From: Cyclina sinensis
Taxonomy: Eukaryota; Mollusca; Bivalvia; Venerida; Veneridae
Direction: 5' to 3'
Assembly (NCBI GenBank): GCA_012932295.1
Contig: JAAONU010000018.1
Coordinates: 5,636,206-5,700,205, forward strand
Length of the DNA stretch: 64,000 nt
The position numbers and the translations under genes were made by a program. Below are positions 11,446 to 24,712 of this stretch, in pieces. A model generated the notes under the pieces. That model saw nothing but the letters and a program-made list of their open reading frames with translations, made no database searches and was not told where the DNA came from. Each line of letters begins with the position of its first letter. Position 1 is the stretch's first letter.

Positions 11446-14130
11446 GAAGAAATAAAATTAATCTTTGATGAAGTCAGCTGTCAGTATTGTTGTGATTTGT
11501 AAGTAAAAGTTACTGTACAACTCAAAACAACATTCTTGGGTTTGACAATGGCCTAGATTTGCTTTCTGTAAAGAAACAACTTTCATTCTCTGGCATCTGT
11601 CATTTTCTAGGAAAACATAATTAAACTGAAAAGCCATGAAGGACCAATCAATGTTTTCATGGTTCACTGTAAACTCATTTAGTTCTGATATAACATTCAG
11701 TATATTCTTTTATGTTTATACTGCACACAATAGTGCCAATTTCTAACATATTCTGTAAATATTAAACAGCCATGCAAAGAAATAAACATTGTAGTATCTG
11801 TTTAAAAATTTGTGGTGCATATAAGCATCATGATTGTGTACAAAGGCACTTCAAGCGACTGACTCACAGATGGGTCGACGATGCATAAAAAAGAAAATGT
11901 TTATACATGTATACCATATGTAAAAATTCTGGTTGTAGTTGTGAAGAACACATCTAAACTAAATTACTGCCTCAGTTTTTGATAAAGAAACACATCAAAA
12001 AGTAGTTTTTCACACTTTCATTGGTAAAAAAATTACCCCATTAGTCATGGGGCAGGTGTAAATTTTGGCATTTGTAAAGAACATTCCATAGTGGCTCAGT
12101 GGTCTGGGTCACTGCTCCTTAATTTACTGACCTGAAGGGGTTCGAAGCTGTTAAAATCAAATTCTTTTTCTTCAGTTTTCATACGGTAGAGCAGCATAAA
12201 ATTACATTGTTTTTTTTACCAGTATATTTACTTCTCATATATTTTAAAGAAAAATTTTTTAAGCTAAATTCTGTGAGTCAGTTGCTGTAATGCAGCCATT
12301 CAAACAAATAAATATTGTATGTTTTAAGTACAATCTTTCAAGTTTACACTACACAAAATGTTAATAAAGCAAATAATGCCCTGGTACAGTGCCACTTATC
12401 TATTCTTCTAGAAATATTATTTAAGTCCAACCATCATCAAGAAACAATCATAACACTCAAATTTATCCATCCTTCACACACTCGAACCTTTTGGCTGCAA
12501 CAAGCAGAATAAATTACAAAACACTTTGAAAATTATGAGAACTTCCAACTTTCTTTGTGATATTTTAGCATGCATCCGTGATCATTTTATCTAATGCATA
12601 ATGTTGATCTGAAACAGGAAAGGGTATGATATTTGTATACTTCCGTGTGTACGTGATAGACAACCAGTATTTGTTTTGAGGAGGTGTGCACAATCACATT
12701 CTATTAATTAATGCCTGACCTATAATAGTCGGACACTATGAACTGCAAAATCATAACAACCATACTATGTAAACAGTAAAGCATACATGTCATGTAGCAG
12801 CTATGCCACTCTTGATAAATACATTTTAACAAAAATAGCCTGATTCACTGAAACCTTACCCATTCTTATCCATTACAACTGAAAACAAGAAAGTAACAAC
12901 TTTAAATTTTACATATGATTTACCATTTTATTGACTTGCTCATTCTTCCACCTGACCCTTACACACTGCTGATAAAATCCATGTCCTTCTTACTGAACTG
13001 TAACTATAGCTTGTTTCAATGTGGCCTAATGCTCTACCAGAATCAATATGGCTAAAACCTGTTTCAGTTTTGACTACAGTATGTAAGGGATAAATTTATT
13101 ACATTACAACTGAAGAAAAAGACAGTGTTGATTAACTTGTTTAATATATAAGACACTTATAAAATGTTACACTTGCAAAATCCCCAAGGAATGCATCAAG
13201 GAATGCATCAATTGATACAAAAGGATTTTGCAAACATAATGCAATGTCTCACAGCCTTTCAGTTTCACTCAAATTCTCAATACAAGTGACAGCTTTCTGC
13301 ATTAATAATGTCCCACTACATCTTGGTTAAAATGATGATTGTGTACACAAACTTAATTTCAAGTGGTCTGATCTTAACTGTTCTATTCCCAATTAATAAA
13401 TTTTCAATGAATTTCCTTCTGATAAATACAGCATTATCCAATAAAAAAGATAATCGGGCAAGTCCATTTTGACATTTAGGGAGCCAAATACTTTTATTAA
13501 AGGAAAAATTACTCCTCTTAAAAATTTACCAAAAAACAGGAAGTTTGTTTTACTTTGAATAAATTTTGTTTCCTGCAGTCTGAATATCACATTGTATAGG
13601 CAATAAAAATAACAGTACAAAAGCATTGCATCTTACCAGTATATGTTTAATAACCTCCAGCTGTGTTAATGTAAATAAACTGATAATAAGAATTTACCCT
13701 CATTTATATAATGCAAAGCCTGTACGCTGATTTTGCAAGATGTTTGTTAAATATCACACCTTAAACTCCTTGTAACAATTTCCAATGACTCAGTCTGTTT
13801 ATTTTTTGTAATAACTACTTGTAAAGGTTTAAACTATGCACCAGATACTGAACTATTCTTGTCTACATTTTGTAATAACTATCTGTAAAGGTTTAAACTA
13901 AACGCCAGGTACTGAACATTTAGCAATATTTTATTTGGAAGTCAACGTCAAGTGAACATTTTTTCAGTTCAGACTATAGTTAGTTTACATGTATTTGGTT
14001 TAACATTTCACTAATTAATCTTTTAGATAATTAGTATTGCAAAAGGTTCATTATCTTTTGAATTAGGACAACACAGGATTCTGTGTAATAATTCACTATG
14101 CATGTGACAGACAGGTGACCAGAGGAGTAA
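11446..14130. other. Intergenic, no gene seen
   Basis: No open frame with protein-like composition on either strand. It contains a tRNA-like SINE piece (about 12090-12155) and a small imperfect duplication of about 63 bp (13800-13915, TGTAATAACTAxxTGTAAAG). The promoter of the ABCA5-like gene should lie here or in an upstream exon; I cannot place it. Confidence 0.5.
12090..12155 (+). repeat. tRNA-derived SINE fragment
   Basis: GTGGCTCAGTGGTCTGGGTC resembles an internal A box and GGGGTTCGAAGC a B box of a tRNA promoter, spaced as in a tRNA. Acceptor-stem pairing is poor, so it is a SINE head rather than a functional tRNA. Confidence 0.4.
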
Positions 14131-14157
14131 TATTATGTGGCTATTTAAACATAGTCC

Positions 14158-14402
14158 TTTAACCCTTTACTCCATAGATACGTGTTTTAACGCATATGCG
14201 ACCAGTGCAGATCCAGATCAGCCTGCACATCCGTGCAGTCTGATCTGGATCTCCACTGTTCGCTTTTCAGTCAGAAATACTTTTATGGATATAAAAGTGA
14301 ACAGTGGAGATCCTGATCAGACTGCACGGATGTGCAGGCTGATCTGGATCTGCACTGGTCGCATATGCGATTTAACACTTAACCATGTGGTAAAGGGTTA
14401 AA
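14158..14402. mobile_element. Fold-back MITE, 245 bp, TTTAACCCTTTAC ends
   Basis: Perfect 13-bp inverted ends (14158-14170 and 14390-14402). Inner arms at about 14191-14262 and 14299-14369 are near-perfect reverse complements (GCATATGCGACCAGTGCAGA...), separated by a loop of about 36 bp, so one strand can fold into a long hairpin. The open frame through it is an artefact of the palindrome. Confidence 0.85.
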
Positions 14403-15505
14403 CACTGCAGAAGGAGTTTGCCATTTATGTGATTTTCCCTCAAAATTTACGTCTGTACTTTAAACAAGAGCAAAGCTGAATACAGTGATATTGAGAGGAA
14501 CAGACCGGTGGGCAACAACCAAAAGATATATAACAACCAATGATGTTAATAATAAAACAAATTAAAAGATAAATTAGCTATTCACTGACTAACCTTAATT
14601 CTAAGCAAACTGTTAAAAAAGATGATCACGCTATGTAAAAGTCACACTTCATTTTATGCAGTTACAGAATTAATAACTGAATTTAACGAAATCTATCCCA
14701 AGAGCATAGAGAGATTTGAACCTGAAACAACTGATCGAAAGGATTTTGACTTATGAAAATTCTACTCCTAAACTGGACTTATTTGGTAGTTAAATAGAAT
14801 TTAAAACAGTCATTATATTTGTATCACTGATAAAATTGTTATATAAAACTGGTTTCTAGTACAAAAAATAATTTGGTTACTTTTAAGTCTACCCGCATTA
14901 AAGCTTTTCATGGTTTATATCCCTTTTTCAGCTAGAGCTTACCTTCCAGTGTTGTGCTGTTAGATCACTATAGATTTTGTTATGATTTAAATACTGGTTA
15001 GTACTGTTGCTATGCCAACTCTTTTTCATCTCAGTCATAGAGAAGAAAGTAAGAAGCTATTTTCAGTAGACATCAAATCAGTGACATTTTTGTAGTCTTG
15101 TTATTGATGATTTTAAAGACATCAAATGACACTGGGTGCTTATGTCACAATGTGCAAACGTCACAATCACTGGACTGACACGTAACTCTGTACTGTCTTA
15201 TCTTCAGGTCTCATCCCCAGCTAGTCAATGGCTCTTCAAAACAAAATTTACAGACCCTTTACCCCATGTTTATTTACACATTCAAACCATAAGTTACACA
15301 GTAACAATTAAGATACACTAACTTGCATTTTTATAACTGTTGATATTTGTTTTTAGAAAATTTAAATGCTGTGCAAAGATTTATGAGATTAAAAAAAAAC
15401 TCACCTTTAATCTGTATTTATGGAAATGATTCACATTCTAACAAATTATTCTTAGCTTTCATTTTTCTGCAACTGAATTTTTTTTTTTCTTTTTGCACCA
15501 AAAAT
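14403..15505. other. Intergenic, nothing recognised
   Basis: AT-rich sequence without a supported gene, repeat or RNA on either strand. Confidence 0.4.
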
Positions 15506-15507
15506 GA

Positions 15508-17308
15508 AACAAGAGGGCCATGATGGATCACTCACCTGAGTACTTTGGCTGTAGGTTTGCTGTTAAGCAGTATTTCATTTTTTAATTGAAAATATATAAG
15601 TGCCTACAAACCAAATATGTAAAATATCAGTCAATAAATAAAGGCTCTATGACAGGAAGAAGAAATATCTATTATAAGCTATGCTGACACTGACCTTGAC
15701 CCAGTGACCTCAAACCCTACCCATGGACAGAGGTCCATGCAAGGAACCTATATATTGAATATCAAAGATATTGGTCTATAAATGAAGGCTTTATGAGGTA
15801 CAGTAGATAAATCTATTTTTAGCCTCCGTGACCTTTAACCTAATCTAATAATTTGAACAACCAAACAACCTTTCTGACAAACTGCCAGGATAGTTGGACT
15901 GAATCAGTAGCCTCTAGAGCCTTAACAAGATATTTCTATTTTTAGGCTCTGTGACCTAGTTTTTGACCCCAGATGACCCATATTTGAACTTGACCTAGAA
16001 ACCATCGAAATAACCTTTCTGACGTATTTCCAGAATATTTGGGCTGAAAATGTTACCTGTAGAGTGTAAACAAGGTTTTTCCAAATTTAAGCTGTGACCT
16101 AGTTTTTGACCCCAGATGACCCATATTCGAACTTGGGCTAGAAATCATCGATACAACCTTTCTGACATATTTCCAGGATATTTGGGCTGAAAATGTTACC
16201 TCTAGAGTGTTAACAAGGATTTTCCATATTCAGGCTGTGTGACCTAGTTTTTGACCCTAGATGACCAATATTCGAACCTGACCTAGAAATCATTGAAACA
16301 ACCTATCTGACATATTTCCAGGAAATTTGGGCTAAAAATGTTACCTCTAGAGTGTTACCAAGGTTTTACCATATTTGGGCTGTGTGTCCTAGTTCTTGAT
16401 CCCACATAACGGATATTCAAACTTGAGCTAGAAATCATCAAAACAACCTTTCTGAAATATTTCCAAGGTAATATTTGGGCTGAAAATGTTACCTCTAGAG
16501 TGATAAAAAGGTGTTTCCATATTTGGTCTAAGTGACCTAGTTTTTGACCCCAGATGACCCATATTCGAACCTGGGCTAGAAATCATCCAAATAACCTTTC
16601 TGATGTATTACAAGGATATTTGGGCTGAAAATGTTACCTCTAAAGTGTTAACAAGGTTTTTCCATATTTGGGCTCTGTGACCTAGTTTTTGACCCCAGAT
16701 GACCCATATTCGAACTTGGGCAAGAAATCACCCAAAAAACCTTTCTGACATATTACAAGGAAATTTGGACTGAAAATGTGACCTCTAAAGTGTTAACAAG
16801 GTTTTTCCATATTTGGGCTCTGTGATCTAGTTTTTGACCCCAGATTACCCATATTCGAACTTGAGCTAGAAATCATGGAAACAACCTTTCTGACAAATTT
16901 CCAGAATATTCGGGCTGAAAATCATACCTCTTGGGTGTTAACAAGGTTTTTCCATATTTGGGCTGTGTGTCCTAGTTTTTGACCCCAGATGATCCATATT
17001 CAAACTTGGGTTAGAAATCAAGCAAACAACCTTTCTGACAAATTGCCAGGACATTTGGACTGAAACAGTAGCCTCTAGAGCCTTAACAGGATTTTTCTAT
17101 TTTTAGGTCATGTGACCTAGTTTTTGAACCCAGATGACCCATATTCGAATTCGTCCAAGTAATTACTGGGACAAACATCCTGACCAAGTTTCGTGACAAT
17201 TGGAGCAAAAATGTGACCAGTAGAGTGTTAACAAACTAAGTGCGAACGGACGATGGACATTCATCGATCCTAATAGCTCACCCTGAGCCAGCTCAGGTGA
17301 GCTAAAAA
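15508..17308 (-). mobile_element. Helitron-like HINE-type element, 145-bp internal units
   Basis: Left end AACAAGAGGGCCATGATGG (hairpin GGCCATGATGG). CTCACCTGAG at 15531-15540 is complementary to CTCAGGTGAG at 17292-17301, followed by CTAAAAA at the right end. The middle holds about eight units of about 145 bp (TGACCTAGTTTTTGACCCCA...). A GAACGGACGATGGAC block precedes the right end. The strand given follows the Helentron convention of hairpin at the 3' end. Confidence 0.75.
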
Positions 17309-18855
17309 ACTAGAACTGTGTCCATAGGAAACAGATGCCCCCACTATGCATAAGTGCTCATAAACAAGAGCATGTATATTCTGTATGTAAGATTTAGGTG
17401 GGGAACAATTTTTTTCTGTAGTTGCAAATGAATTGAGGTGTTTTGTATATTATCAATTCTGCCCTTTTATTTCAAAATTAGATATTTTATACTGAAACAA
17501 GGGCTGTTGGATGGACAGCACGCTTGACTATTCTTAGTGCTTGAAGGTATAATAAAAGCCTGAAATTAAAGATTTTTCAAAGTCTTAAAAGGGGAATAAC
17601 TAATAAAAATGCTTAACAGAGTTATGGGCCTTGATGGAATGACACAGTCTACGGCCAAGTTTAAACCAAATATCTGCAGTAGAAAGGGAAGAAATAGTGA
17701 AAATGAGAAGCTTTCCCTAAAACTTTAAGCCGATAGCCACGCCGCAAGTACAATAGACCTGCTTATTCTTTGAGAGTCGACATAAAAATGTTGTAAATAT
17801 TTTATGTACTATGAGGAATCACATTAGCGAAGACGAAGAAAGAGACACACAAGTAATTACATGTTGCTGATATTAAAGTAAGCAGGTAAAATTTAAAAAA
17901 TGTTACACATGAAAGTTAACTACAGATTAAAGTATAGAAACCCCACGTGTGTCAGGTCCCGTAAAAAACATTACCCTTCCTTTACTATCATCTACACATT
18001 AAGGTTGTTCATTCCTGAAAGTTTAAGCAAAATCTGCCATCCGGTTTATGAGGAGTTGCGTTCACAAATTTATTTCACTTTATGGTATATAGTGAAAAAA
18101 TCAACAAAGGGCCATAATTCCGTTAAATTTGGTTGCAGCAAAAATTCCTCCCTTTACTATCATCTACACATTAAGGTTGTTCATTCCTGAAAGTTTAAGC
18201 AAAATCTGCCATCCGGTTTATGAGGAGTGGTTCACAAATTTATTTGGCTATATGGTATCTAGTGAGAAAATCAACAAAGGGCCATAATTCCGTTAAATTT
18301 TGTTGAAGCAAAAATTCCTTCATTTACTATCATCTACACATTAAGGTTGTTCATTCCTGAAAGTTTAAGCAAAATCTGCCATCCAGTTTATGAGGAGTTG
18401 CGTTCACAGATTTATTTGGCTATATGGTATATAGTGAAAAAATCAACAAAGGGCCATAATTCCATTAAATTTGAAGGAAGCAAAAATTCCTTCCTTTACT
18501 ACCATCTACTCATTAAGGTTCTTCATCCCTGAAAGTTTAAGCAAAATCTGCCATCCGGTTTAAGAGAAGTTGCGTTCACAAAATTTCTGGAAGTACAAAC
18601 AGACGTACAATCAACAAAGGGCCATAATTCCGTTTAGTTTTGTCAAAGCAAAAATTCCTTCCTTGACTATCATCAACACATTAAAGTTGTTCATCCCTGG
18701 AAGTTTAAGCAAAATCTGCCATCCGGTTTAAGAGGAGTTGCGTTCACAAAATTTCGGGACGTACGTACAGACGTACGGTCGTATTATCGTATGGTCGTAC
18801 GGACTGACAGACAAGTGCAACGCTATATGCTCCCACTTTGTGGGGGCATAAAAAT
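17309..18855 (-). mobile_element. Helitron-like HINE-type element with ACTAGAACTG end
   Basis: Abuts the previous element. Left end ACTAGAACTGTGTCCATAGG carries a hairpin (CTGTGTCC TAT GGAAACAG-like). ATGCCCCCAC (17335-17344) pairs with GTGGGGGCAT (18840-18849). Internal units of about 185 bp (GGGCCATAATTCCGTTAAAT...) repeat about four to five times at 17990-18770. A piece of another repeat (AAACAAGGGCTGTTGG to about 17790) is nested in it. On the minus strand it ends CTAG, as Helitron 3' ends do. Confidence 0.7.
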
Positions 18856-18893
18856 CTTTAAATATCCAAGGATAATAAATACAGTAAATTAAC

Positions 18894-20846
18894 AACAAGA
18901 GGGCCGTGATGGCCCTGGATCGCTCACCTGAGTACTTTGGCTGTAGGTTTGTGTTAAGCAGTATTTCATTTTTTAATTGAAAATATGTAATTATATAAGT
19001 GCCTACAAACCAAATATGTAAAATATCAGTCAATAAATTAAGGCTCTATGACAGAAAGAAGAAATATCTATTATAAGCTATGGTGACCTTGAACTTGACC
19101 CAGTGACCTCAAACCCTACCCATGGGTAATGTCCATGCAAGGAACCTATATACTGAATATCAAAGATATTGATCTATGAATGAAGGCTCTATGAGGTACA
19201 GTAGATAAATCTAATTTTAGCCTCTGTGACCTTTAACCTAATCTAATAATTTCAAAAAGCTTGATAAAGCTTGCTTCATGCCAAATTTTAAAATTCTAGG
19301 CCTTGTGGTTTCAGACAAGAAGATTTTTAAAGATTTTCTTCTATACTGCTATTTAAAACTTGTGACCCCTTGGGCCGGGCCAATAGTGACCCCAGGGACA
19401 TTTTTCAAACAAACTAGGTAGAGGTCCACTAGACAATGCTGCATACCAAATATCAAAGCTGTAGGCATTGAGGTTTCCAGTAAGAAGATTTTTAAAGATT
19501 GCCTTTTTTACATATTAAGGGCCCCCAGGGCGGGGCCAATTTTGACCCCAGGGCCAACATATATACAATACTGGTAAAGGTTCTCTACACAATACTCCAC
19601 ACCAAATATCTAAGGTCTAGTCCTATTAGTTTGGAAGAAAAATGATTTTTCATGTTTTTCCTTTAAAACTATATGTAAACCAAGAGAACCCTGGGGCGTG
19701 GCCAATTTTGACCCAGGGGACATAATTTGAACAAACTTGGTAGACATCCACTAGACAATGCGGCATACCAAATATCTAAGCTGTAGGCATTGAGGTTTCT
19801 AGTAAGAAGATTTTTAAAGATTGCCTTTTTTACATATTAAGGGCCCCCAGGGCGGGGCCAATTTTGACCCCAGGGCCAACATATATACAATACTGGTAAA
19901 GGTTCTCTACACAATACTCCACACCAAATATCTAAGGTCTAGTCCTATTAGTTTGGAAGAAAAATGATTTTTCATGTTTTTCCTTTAAAACTATATGTAA
20001 ACCAAGAGAACCCTGGGGCGTGGCCAATTTTGACCCAGGGGACATAATTTGAACAAACTTGGTAGACATCCACTAGACAATGCGGCATACCAAATATCTA
20101 AGCTGTAGGCATTGAGGTTTCTAGTAAGAAGATTTTTAAAGATTGCCTTTTTTACATATTAAGGGCCCCTGGGGCAGGGCCAATTTTGACCCCGGGGCCA
20201 ACATATATACAATACTGGGAAAAGTTCTCAACACAATACTCCACACCAAATTTCTAAGGTCTAGTCCTATTAGTTTGGAAGAAAAATGATTTTTAATGTT
20301 TTTCCTATGTAACTATATGTAAACCAAGAGAACCCTGGGGCGTGGCCAATTTTGACCCAGGGAACTTTGAACAAACGTGGTAGACATCTACTAGACAATG
20401 CTACATACCAAATATCTAAGCTGTAGGTATTGTGGTTTCTGAGAAGAAGATTTTTAAAGATTTCCTATATAAGCCTATGTAAAATAAATTGACCCCTGGG
20501 GTGTGGCCAAATTTGACCCCAGGGGCATAATTTGAACAAACTTGATAGAGGTCCACTAGACAATGCTACATACCAAATCTTAAGGCTCAGGGCTTTGTGG
20601 TTTCAGACAAGAAGATTTTCAAAGTTTTTCCTTTAAGTTGCCATAGCAACCAGAGTTCTGAATGGAATTGAATTCTTTGAACAACTTTGGTAGAGCTTCA
20701 TGCAAGGAACATCCCAGGCAAGTTTCATTAAATTTGGCCCAGTGATTTCAGAGGAGATGTCGTTTGAATAAAATTGTTGACGGACGCCGGACAAAGACCG
20801 GTCACAATAGCCCACCATGAGCCAAAGGCTCAGGTGAGCTAAAAAA
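18894..20846 (-). mobile_element. Helitron-like HINE-type element, 322-bp internal units
   Basis: Left AACAAGAGGGCCGTGATGGC; GCTCACCTGAG (18922-18932) pairs with CTCAGGTGAGC (20829-20839). Internal period is 322 bp: GTAGGCATTG occurs at 19461, 19783 and 20105. The unit starting at about 19483 and the one at about 19805 appear identical by eye. Confidence 0.75.
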
Positions 20847-21104
20847 CTAAAGTTAGTTTTGAAATTTACAATCTCTTACTTCTATTGCAAATCTAAGATT
20901 TGAATCACTCTGTAACGGCAGGTTTGCCATAAAAATTGAACATAATGCATTGCCCCTGGGGGGATATTCAAATGGTGGTATGTCTGTTCACTTATTCCAC
21001 AAATCTGGTTTGTCAATGCTGGTACGTAACATTCTACAATACAGTCACACGTGTAGCTCTCCTTTGGCATTATGCAGGGTGAGGCCTAATCTTGGTTTGA
21101 ATTA

Positions 21105-21957
21105 AACAAGAGGGCCATGATGGCCCCGGATCGCTCACCTGAGTACTCTGGCTGAAGGTCTGCTGTTGAGCAAACATCAGATGCAACATTACATTTTCTA
21201 AATGAAGATTTTCAAAGATTTCATATTTTATACAAATAAAACCCATAATGGAACAGAGGGAATTTCGAGATAGCAGCATGTGATGAGATGTCATTTGAAG
21301 CAAAATATTGATGAAAATCTATTTTTCGCTTATTTTGTTCAATGGAGTGGAACCGTTTTAGAGGGACTATGAAAGGAACATTTCTGTGGAATTCAGTGGT
21401 AAAACGCCTTGCCGTTTAGATGAAGATGTTGTTTGAATGTTTTTCTATTTTTAGCTTTAATAGCCCTTACATGCAATGGAGTGGTTTCAGCAATTTTAGA
21501 AAAGGGCAATATAAGAAACATTTCTGTCAAATTTGGTTTAAAATGGCCTAGTGGTTTTGGAGGAGATGTCATTTGAAGCTAAATATTGACGAAAATCTAT
21601 TTTTAGCTCTGGCGGCTATTTTGTTCAATGGAACGGAACCATTTTAGCAATTTCAATAGAGGGCTATGTAAGGAACATTTCTGTGAAATTTCATGGAAAA
21701 TCACTTATCGGCAATGGAGATGTTGTTTGAACTTTTTTTTCCTAATTTTGGCTTTTGCAGCCCATAATGTGCAACGGACCGGAACGTTTGAGCAATTTCA
21801 GAAAAGGGCAATATAAAAAACATTTCTATAAAATTTGGTTAAAGATAGCCTTGGTTTAGGAGGAGATGTCATTTGAATTAAAATGTTGATGACGGATGAC
21901 GCTAGACACAGGGTGATCACAATAGCTCACTGAGCATTTGCTCAGGTGAGCTAAAAA
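21105..21957 (-). mobile_element. Helitron-like HINE-type element, short copy
   Basis: Left AACAAGAGGGCCATGATGG; GCTCACCTGAG (21133-21143) pairs with CTCAGGTGAGC (21941-21951), followed by TAAAAA. About 0.85 kb, with internal units built on GAGATGTCATTTGAAxCxAA (about 21290, 21420, 21565, 21710, 21865). Confidence 0.75.
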
Positions 21958-22403
21958 GTGATCCTTAGCAAATTTTGAGTAGTATGTTCTCAATAAAGCT
22001 GGTTCTACAAATTAAAAAGACCTTTATAATTACTCTTAAATGCGATCCTTACTAAAACCACTTTTCAAGCAATCATGTTTACCTGAATACCACATCTGCA
22101 GTTTGTATTTTCTTAAACAGAAAAAATTGATTCGTCTGATTCTGTTAATGTCATTTTATTTCTTTGAGAATGAAAATAAGTAATATACAAAATAACCTTT
22201 TTGAAAGAAAATGTCTTTGTTAACAAAGAACTTTGTTTGCAGAAGAGGTAATATTTTGTGCGTTTTGAGTAGTCTTAAAACATTACCATAAAGGGCATTA
22301 ATGCACAGGACTTGTTATCCAGTGCTTGCTAGTTTCATGTTTCATCCCCTACTCCTTCATTTATACTTGAAATCTGTGCATTATTAAGGAATATTCTTAA
22401 ATA

Positions 22404-23636
22404 AACAAGGGGGTCATTGGCCCCAGGTTGCTCTCACCTGAGGACAGAATGGTATTTGTGTAAAATGCTGTAAGCTAATGAAAGTGAAAACCCATGACTC
22501 CCAGGGCAGGGTCAATTTTGACCCCAGGATCAAAAATTTGCAAAATCTTGGAGGAGGTCTACTAGACGATGTTTCAAGCTAAATATCTAAGCTCTTGCTC
22601 TTGTGGTTTCAGAAGAGATTTTTTTCAAGTTTTTACTATATACATGTAGGGAAAACCCATGACCCTCAGGTAATGGGCAAATTTTGAAACCAGAGCAATA
22701 AACTGAACAATCTTGGTAAAAGTCGACTAGACAATGTTTCATACCCAATATCTAAGCTCTAGTCCTTTGGGTTTCAGAGAAAAGATTTTTGAAGGTATAA
22801 ATATACATATAAGGAAAACCCATGACCCCACTGGGTAGGACCAATTTTGACCAAGGAGCCATAATTTGAACAATCTTGGTAGAGGTCCACTAGACAATGT
22901 TTCATGCAAAATATATAAGCTCTAGCACATGGGGCTTCAGAGAAGAAAATTTTTGAAGCACTATATACCTAGGGGAAACCAAGGCCCCCCACTGGGGCAA
23001 GGCCAATGTTTACCCCTGGGCCATATCTTGAACAATCTTGGAAGAGGTCCACTAGACTATGTTTCATTCCAAATATCTAAGCCATAGCCCTTGGGGTTTC
23101 AGAGAAGATTTTTTAAGTTTTTACTATATACATAATTATAAGGAAAACCCATGACCACCAGGACAGGCCAGTTTTCACCATGGAACATAATTTGAAGATG
23201 TAATATACCACATATCAAAGCTCTTGGCCCTGAAGTTTCAGACCAAAAGATTTTTGAAATTTGCATTTTTGAAACCACTTTTTTGGCCCAGGGTGGGGTC
23301 AATTTTGACCTGAGGACCATAATTTGAACAATCTTGATACAAGTCCTCTAGACAATGTTTCACGCCAAATATTTAAGCTCTAGCTCTTTGAGTTTCAAAG
23401 AGAAGAAGATTTTTGAAATTTGCTTTTTTTAACACATATTTTAGCCCTGTGACCTACTTATACAACCAACAAGAACCATTTGAACAACTATGACAGGGCA
23501 CCACCCAAGGATCATTCTTGTGAAGTTTGGTCAAAATCCAGTAATTGGCTTCATAGAAGATGTTGTTTGATGCATGACTGACATAGGCCATCACAAAAGC
23601 TCACCATGAGCAAGTTGTGCTAAGGTGAGCTAAAAA
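22404..23636 (-). mobile_element. Helitron-like HINE-type element
   Basis: Left AACAAGGGGGTCATTGGCCC (hairpin GGGTCATTGGCCC); CTCACCTGAG (22432-22441) pairs imperfectly with TAAGGTGAGC (23621-23630). Internal units of about 150 bp share AATCTTGGxAGAGGTCCACT and CCAATTTTGACC. Confidence 0.7.
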
Positions 23637-23639
23637 CAA

Positions 23640-24700
23640 AAACAAACATTTACTTCTTCAAAACAAATAATATATTTAGACATATAAAATAAACAGATTA
23701 ACCCATCACCTGAATATAGACATAATTACACTAACAATTGTATCACTCTGACACTATAAAAATTATAATTTATTTGAAATAATGTAAATAAAACTCAAAC
23801 TAAAGAGTCATTAAAATGGGTTGTATGTGGATTTCAAAGTGTATTTTATGAACGGATTAATCAGTGCATCTCTACTGCCACAGCACATGCATGTAACAGT
23901 GACCTTGAAGATGGCAAAAGTTGACAAGATCTTACAACCTCATCCTCAGTAACCCAGGTTATTTTATCATACCTGATACCCTATATTATGTACTTTATAT
24001 GGAGTGTGTGCCATGGACTCGGACAAAGTTTCAGCCTGTACATCCTTGCATTTTTGAGAGTAAAGTACAAGAAAAGATGTCAATATCAGAAAAATATACT
24101 ACATAGGTTTATGATTTTAAATTACATGAAAAAGACCATGTGTATTTGTATACCTGATACTTTTTTGCAGAAGTGTATAAACCATAAATAGTTTAAAAAC
24201 TTGACATCTGATTTTGATAAAATTAATCTATACAAAAAACAAACTTAAAAGTTTTTTATAATTAAAATTAACAATATTCTGTTTTCTTTCAAATCATGTA
24301 AATGTGAGTGAATCTGAATGAATTTTATTCTGAAATCAAGGTGTCAGTAACATATTCTAAGTACAACCATAATTATAAGTGGTTATACAGAGTTAATGCT
24401 GTACCATTTTTGTGTAGGATGCCATTTATTCTAAATGAACTTTCTCTGGGTGATGCCTAAAGAAAATTATTTTGAACATTAAAGTTTTCCTTTAAAGTAT
24501 CCATTATTTTCCCTTATATAACAAATGAGTCAATAAATAGATATACAGTATTTCATTCAGTACTTGTTGCGTAATTCCCTTTAAAGGGATATACAGGCAA
24601 AAGTTTTATGCTTTCTTTCTCGTTTCTTCAATCAATATACATTAAATGTTATGGCAATAAATACAATGATAAGTCCCTGTAACAAAGATTTCCACTTTTT
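23640..24700. other. Intergenic, nothing recognised
   Basis: AT-rich, no supported gene. A rise in stop codons in all frames argues against hidden exons longer than about 100 bp. Confidence 0.4.
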
Positions 24701-24712
24701 AAATGAAGTAGA

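Noticed and set aside
14135..14401. 88-residue plus-strand open frame
   Set aside because: It is the translation of a fold-back element; both halves mirror each other.
17900..18532. Two plus-strand open frames with similar proteins
   Set aside because: They are translations of the ~185-bp tandem units of a Helitron-like element, not a gene family.
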